This document shows, one piece after another, positions 5,550 to 8,642 of a DNA stretch of 8,642 nt; within the stretch, counting starts at the first letter, position 1, and each line of letters starts with the position of its first letter. The stretch is from Pseudanabaenaceae cyanobacterium MP8IB2.15 (GTDB taxonomy: Bacteria; Cyanobacteriota; Cyanobacteriia; Pseudanabaenales; Pseudanabaenaceae). Location of the stretch: contig JARCMB010000076.1 of the NCBI GenBank assembly GCA_030248825.1, positions 1-8,642 of the forward strand, written 5' to 3'. The position numbers were made by a program, and so were the translations under genes. The notes under the pieces are model-generated. The model made no database searches, was not told the DNA's origin, and saw nothing but the letters and a program-made list of their open reading frames with translations.

Positions 5550-7277
5550 TCAGTATTTTTGATTATTCGGCATTGATATAGGCATCGATACCTTGTAGCC
5601 AGGGATTTTGTCGAGATCGACCCGATCGATTTGCTCTGGATCGAGATATTTTCGGGCGTATGTGAGATACACCTGCTGGTCGATAAACAAGTCGAACAGA
5701 TCGGGGTCGATGTGTGAGTCTAGCTTCATTTTGCCCAAGATCTGGAGGCACTCAGTTAAGGTTTTACCCTTCTTGTAGGGTCGATCTCGCGCACTGAGCG
5801 CTTCAAAGATATCGGCAATGCCCATCATGCGGGCTTGGACTGACATTTGGTCGCGAGTTAATCCTTTGGGGTAGCCTTTGCCGTCCATGCGTTCGTGATG
5901 TCCACCCGCAAACTCTGGGACGCGCCGCAGATTTTTGGGATAGGGTAATTCCTCTAACATGTCGATCGTGACAACGATGTGATGGTTGATGATCTCGCGT
6001 TCTTCGGCGGTGAGCGTTCCTTTAGTGATGTTGAGGTTGTAGATTTCGTCGTCTGATAAGAATGGGACTGGGTTTCCTGTTGAGTCAGTCCAGATGTAGT
6101 TAGCGATCGACTTTACTCTGTCTTTAAGTCGATCGGACATATACTCACCACCAACATTGCAGCAGCGCAAAAAATCTCGATCGAGATCATATTGCTGGAT
6201 TTTTTGGTGAAACTCGGCTTCTAGGGTAGGAATCTGATTAGAGTTACCAGCTTCGAGAGCTGCCAGCTTTTGGTTTAACAAGGCAATCTCGGCATCACGC
6301 TTCAGTACTTCAAAGCGCGTGTCGATTAAGTGAATTCGATCGAAGATTGTCTCTAGCTTGGTAGATTTGTCGATCACATGAACGGGGGTCGTAACTTTGC
6401 CACAGTCATGCAAGAGTCCCGCAACTTTAAGTTCATAGCGGTCTTCTTCCGACATTGTGAAGTCTTTGAAGGTGCCTTCGGTGGCGTTACAAGCAGCTTC
6501 AGCCAGCAACATCGTGAGGTCGGGAACGCGGCGGCAATGTCCACCTGTATATGGAGATTTATCATCGATCGCTTTTGCCATCAGCCCGATAAAAGATTCA
6601 AACAGCAAACGAAATTCCTGCACTAGTTTATGGTTGCTGAGTGCGACGGCAGCTTGGGAAGCTAGGGACTCCGCTACTCTTTGGGCTTGGGCAGAGAACG
6701 GGATAATCTCACCTGTGCAATCGTCGATCGCATTGATCAGTTGCAAAACGCCAATCAGTTCGCCCTCATGGTTGGGCATTGGCACGGTGAGAAAAGATTT
6801 GGAACGATAATGGGTTTTGCTGTCGAAAGCGCGTGTACCTGAAAAATCGAAACCTTCAACCACATAGGCATCTGGAATATTGACGGTTTTATGATTGAGC
6901 GCGGCATAGGCAACTACCATCGAGCTGTTAGGATTACCCTCAGCATCGTGCAGGGGAATTGGGTCGAAGGGGATGGGTTTACCAGTCGTACCACCCATTT
7001 TGATCCCAAGCGAGTTGGTGATCATGATTTCAAACTTTAATTCTTGATTTTCGGTGACGGTATAGAGTGTGCCACCATCAGCATTGATAATGCCTTTTGC
7101 GCCAATCAAGATCATTTCTAGCAAGCTTTGGGTATCCCGTTGGGCAGAGAGCGCGATCCCGATTGCGTTAAGTTTTTCGATTCGATCGAAGATATCCGTA
7201 TCAACGCGATTTCTGCCAACTCGATCGAAACGATCGAGCTGTGTATTGTCTGGTGTACTGACTTGTGTGCTGTTCAT
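5550..7277 (-). CDS. GAF domain plus HD-GYP cyclic-di-GMP phosphodiesterase
   Basis: Predicted cytoplasmic phosphodiesterase that degrades cyclic di-GMP under control of a ligand-sensing GAF domain. Residues numbered from the ATG at 7277 (575 residues): GAF at about 28-216, ending in a GELIGVLQLIN strand. The HD-GYP domain follows, with H247 (GGHCRRV), H290-D291 (LLHDCGKV), H432/H433 (INHHIVV), H460-H461-E462 and the DGKGYP signature (465-470), D489 (ADIFEAL) and RPYK (499-502). All expected metal ligands appear present. About 120 mostly helical residues (300-420) separate the HD and GYP parts; I recall such an insertion in a cyanobacterial HD-GYP subgroup. There is no membrane segment, so the signal is probably intracellular. 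A TTG at 7340 would add 21 residues; I prefer the ATG because the extra stretch precedes any recognisable domain, though neither start has a clear Shine-Dalgarno. No GGDEF partner is in the window. Confidence 0.92.
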   Translation of the reverse strand: MNSTQVSTPDNTQLDRFDRVGRNRVDTDIFDRIEKLNAIGIALSAQRDTQSLLEMILIGAKGIINADGGTLYTVTENQELKFEIMITNSLGIKMGGTTGKPIPFDPIPLHDAEGNPNSSMVVAYAALNHKTVNIPDAYVVEGFDFSGTRAFDSKTHYRSKSFLTVPMPNHEGELIGVLQLINAIDDCTGEIIPFSAQAQRVAESLASQAAVALSNHKLVQEFRLLFESFIGLMAKAIDDKSPYTGGHCRRVPDLTMLLAEAACNATEGTFKDFTMSEEDRYELKVAGLLHDCGKVTTPVHVIDKSTKLETIFDRIHLIDTRFEVLKRDAEIALLNQKLAALEAGNSNQIPTLEAEFHQKIQQYDLDRDFLRCCNVGGEYMSDRLKDRVKSIANYIWTDSTGNPVPFLSDDEIYNLNITKGTLTAEEREIINHHIVVTIDMLEELPYPKNLRRVPEFAGGHHERMDGKGYPKGLTRDQMSVQARMMGIADIFEALSARDRPYKKGKTLTECLQILGKMKLDSHIDPDLFDLFIDQQVYLTYARKYLDPEQIDRVDLDKIPGYKVSMPISMPNNQKY

Positions 7278-7384
7278 ATGCCTATCTACTGCATCAAGAA
7301 TTACTCTAGCTGACTGAGATCGATCTACCCTTAACGCCAATCACCCAGAGAATACTATTCGATCGCATTGCACCTCGATCTAGA

Positions 7385-8179
7385 TCACTTGGCTTTAGGC
7401 TTACCTGACTCAAACGGTAAATTAGGCAATGCAGGTAGCCCTGTCTTTTGCCAAAACTGTTTAAATTGCTTGGGTTGTAGAGATCGCCATCCATACAACA
7501 AAACAATCACTACTACTCCCCATCCAACCACTCCCATGATTATACGTTTTAAGTCTCTTCTCGGTTTTTTCTTGCCGCTCCATTGCTGCGATAAATCTTC
7601 AACTTGGCTTTTGGGCTGGGGATTATAACTTCTGGCATGATTGGAGTGGGTGACTTGTAACGTCGCGATCGATTTACCAACACTGACAGGTGGTTGTTTT
7701 GTCCTTGCCCACTGCCGTGCCGCCGCCGCCGTTACCGCACATAGGTTAGTCACGCCAAGTTGCTCGATCCGATGAATGAGGGGCTGAGTATTTGTGACTA
7801 GAACGACAAGTACACCAGCATCCTGACTAGCAATGCCATAGGCGCACTGTGCCACCATCAGCCCCAGTCGAGATTTGCGGCTGACATCATGCCCTGGGTT
7901 GGGAGCTAATTCTTCATGGTTTGATAACACTGCTGTAGTTTTCCAATTACTCTTGGCAAAGAATAAAACAAACTCGGCGGCGGCGGCGGACTCTGGCTCG
8001 GCATTGGATCGATCGGCACGCACATCTTCGGCGAGCAGTTTTACTGCTGCCATTGCGGCTTCGGGCACGAGGCAAGTTCCTAACGCCGAAACTTCCCGCC
8101 AAAAATGAATATTGCTCGACCCAATCGAACTATCATCAAAAATCAAAATTGGAGCATTAGATTGAGAGTTTGATTGCAT
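7385..8179 (-). CDS. PIN-like domain protein with C-terminal membrane anchor
   Basis: A 264-residue protein from the ATG at 8179. Residues 10-165 look like a PIN-type fold as found in a cyanobacterial family I recall: an acidic first strand ILIFDDSS (11-18), LVPEAAM (37-43), SRKSRLGLMVAQCAYG (100-115) and a VLVTN-type strand at 126-130, followed by LGVTNLCAVTA. PIN domains are usually metal-dependent ribonucleases, but the TND aspartate reads TNT (T131), so activity is uncertain. A Lys/Arg-rich linker (203-212) precedes one membrane helix (about 213-231) and a 33-residue tail. The basic residues on the N-terminal side suggest the PIN-like part faces the cytoplasm. The GTG at 8215 would overlap the upstream gene, so the ATG is preferred. 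It follows that gene by 4 bp, so the two are probably cotranscribed. Alanine runs come from GCC/GCG triplet repeats near 7719 and 7977. Confidence 0.75.
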   Translation of the reverse strand: MQSNSQSNAPILIFDDSSIGSSNIHFWREVSALGTCLVPEAAMAAVKLLAEDVRADRSNAEPESAAAAEFVLFFAKSNWKTTAVLSNHEELAPNPGHDVSRKSRLGLMVAQCAYGIASQDAGVLVVLVTNTQPLIHRIEQLGVTNLCAVTAAAARQWARTKQPPVSVGKSIATLQVTHSNHARSYNPQPKSQVEDLSQQWSGKKKPRRDLKRIIMGVVGWGVVVIVLLYGWRSLQPKQFKQFWQKTGLPALPNLPFESGKPKAK

Positions 8180-8183
8180 AGGA

Positions 8184-8642
8184 TTATTTTTTGAGTGGCA
8201 CAATCTTAGATGCACTTCCCCGCCAGTTACCTCTGCCAGATTCGGCTTCTCCTAAACCGTAGCTACCATAAAAGTCTTTGCAGTCATTTTGAAACAAGAA
8301 AGAACCTTTACCTTTGGCTGCTTGTCCTCTTTGGGATGTTTCTTGCCAATTAAAGTCGAGCGTGTTGCCGTTCAAGTTACCATTTAGCGTACCTTTGACT
8401 TTACCTCGATCGAGATTATCGTAATCATATTTACCGACGATATTGGCGGAACTGGCTTGCTCTTGAAACGAGATGCTGCCCCAGTTAGATTGCCATTGTC
8501 CGTTGAGCTTAGCTTGGCAACTCTCGATGTTTCGGGGTGTAACCAAAAAAGGTGAGTCAGGATGAGTCAGAGCTAAGATCGCCGTAATCACGATCGCCGC
8601 AATCAGGCCTGTTCCAATTACCGTAGATGCTATTGATAGTAT
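8184..8642 (-). CDS. Membrane-anchored or exported small protein, 5' end off the window
   Basis: The reading frame is open from the right edge to the TAA at 8184 (152 codons), so the true start lies outside the window; the GTG at 8591 is internal to a hydrophobic stretch. The first 25 visible residues (IASTVIGTGLIAAIVITAIL and neighbours) form a signal anchor or signal peptide. The rest is polar and Gly/Asn-rich, with a repeated beta pattern: NGQWQSNWGSISFQEQ, GKYDYDN, GKVKGTLNGN, NTLDFNWQE, GKGSFLFQ and YGSYGLGE. That suggests a small antiparallel beta-barrel or sheet, periplasmic or facing the lumen. Two cysteines (in ESCQ and NDCK) could form a disulfide. I do not recognise a named family. 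The stop is 4 bp from the start of the PIN-like gene, implying one transcript. Confidence 0.75.
   Translation of the reverse strand: MLSIASTVIGTGLIAAIVITAILALTHPDSPFLVTPRNIESCQAKLNGQWQSNWGSISFQEQASSANIVGKYDYDNLDRGKVKGTLNGNLNGNTLDFNWQETSQRGQAAKGKGSFLFQNDCKDFYGSYGLGEAESGRGNWRGSASKIVPLKK

Noticed and set aside
7275..7340. TTG start at 7340 for the HD-GYP gene
   Set aside because: It would add 21 residues ahead of any recognisable domain, using a rare start codon; the ATG at 7277 is simpler, though not proven.
6378..7628. Plus-strand open frames opposite the HD-GYP and PIN-like genes
   Set aside because: They overlap well-supported coding regions and have no recognisable domains or ribosome binding sites.
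7719..7990. GCC/CGG triplet runs near 7719-7731 and 7977-7990 as possible regulatory repeats
   Set aside because: They simply encode short alanine runs in the PIN-like protein and are only four to five triplets long.
7385..8642. Toxin-antitoxin module formed by the PIN-like gene and its upstream neighbour
   Set aside because: The PIN-like protein has a membrane helix and lacks one expected acidic residue, and the neighbour has a signal anchor rather than an antitoxin-type DNA-binding domain.
1..8642. CRISPR arrays, tRNA or rRNA genes
   Set aside because: No regularly spaced direct repeats, cloverleaf-type sequences or rRNA-like segments were seen in the window.

Overview
The window reads as chromosomal DNA from a cyanobacterium. 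The core of the HIP1 motif, CGATCG, occurs more than 25 times on both strands, with full GCGATCGC octamers at 390-397 and 5120-5127. Several proteins are cyanobacterial types: a WD40 giant with the linker seen in cyanobacterial STAND-WD40 proteins, a GAF/HD-GYP protein, cyanobacterial forms of RsmG and TsaB, and small proteins I know only from cyanobacteria. Family assignments come from motif recognition by eye, without database searches.

Layout. Positions 1-90 hold a hairpin that resembles the right end of an IS200/IS605 (tnpB-type) element whose body would lie off the left edge. A short non-coding leader follows, with a weak promoter candidate, a 12-bp tandem repeat and an inverted repeat. 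Two genes run on the + strand: a 1087-residue SpoIIE/RsbU-type phosphatase with 14 WD40 repeats (216-3479) and rsmG, the 16S rRNA m7G methyltransferase (3537-4301). All remaining genes are on the - strand. Read in their own direction, from the right edge leftward, they are: a 5'-truncated membrane-anchored or exported protein (8642-8184), a PIN-like protein with a C-terminal membrane helix (8179-7385), a GAF/HD-GYP cyclic-di-GMP phosphodiesterase (7277-5550), a 70-residue charge-segregated protein (5473-5261) followed by a perfect 36-bp palindromic terminator, a shortened tsaB (5184-4687), and an 84-residue conserved cyanobacterial protein (4571-4317) that converges on rsmG. No gap between genes exceeds about 215 bp.

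How the genes relate. The window mixes housekeeping RNA-modification genes (rsmG, tsaB) with two signalling proteins (the phosphatase-WD40 protein and the HD-GYP protein). The only tight coupling visible is the 4-bp gap between the truncated exported protein and the PIN-like gene. No kinase/anti-sigma or STAS partner for the phosphatase is in view.

The most unusual item is the phosphatase-WD40 protein. An apparently intact SpoIIE-type catalytic domain sits where a STAND NTPase normally sits, on the same linker and double WD40 propeller that cyanobacterial STAND-WD40 proteins use. This suggests a WD40-sensor-controlled serine/threonine phosphatase.
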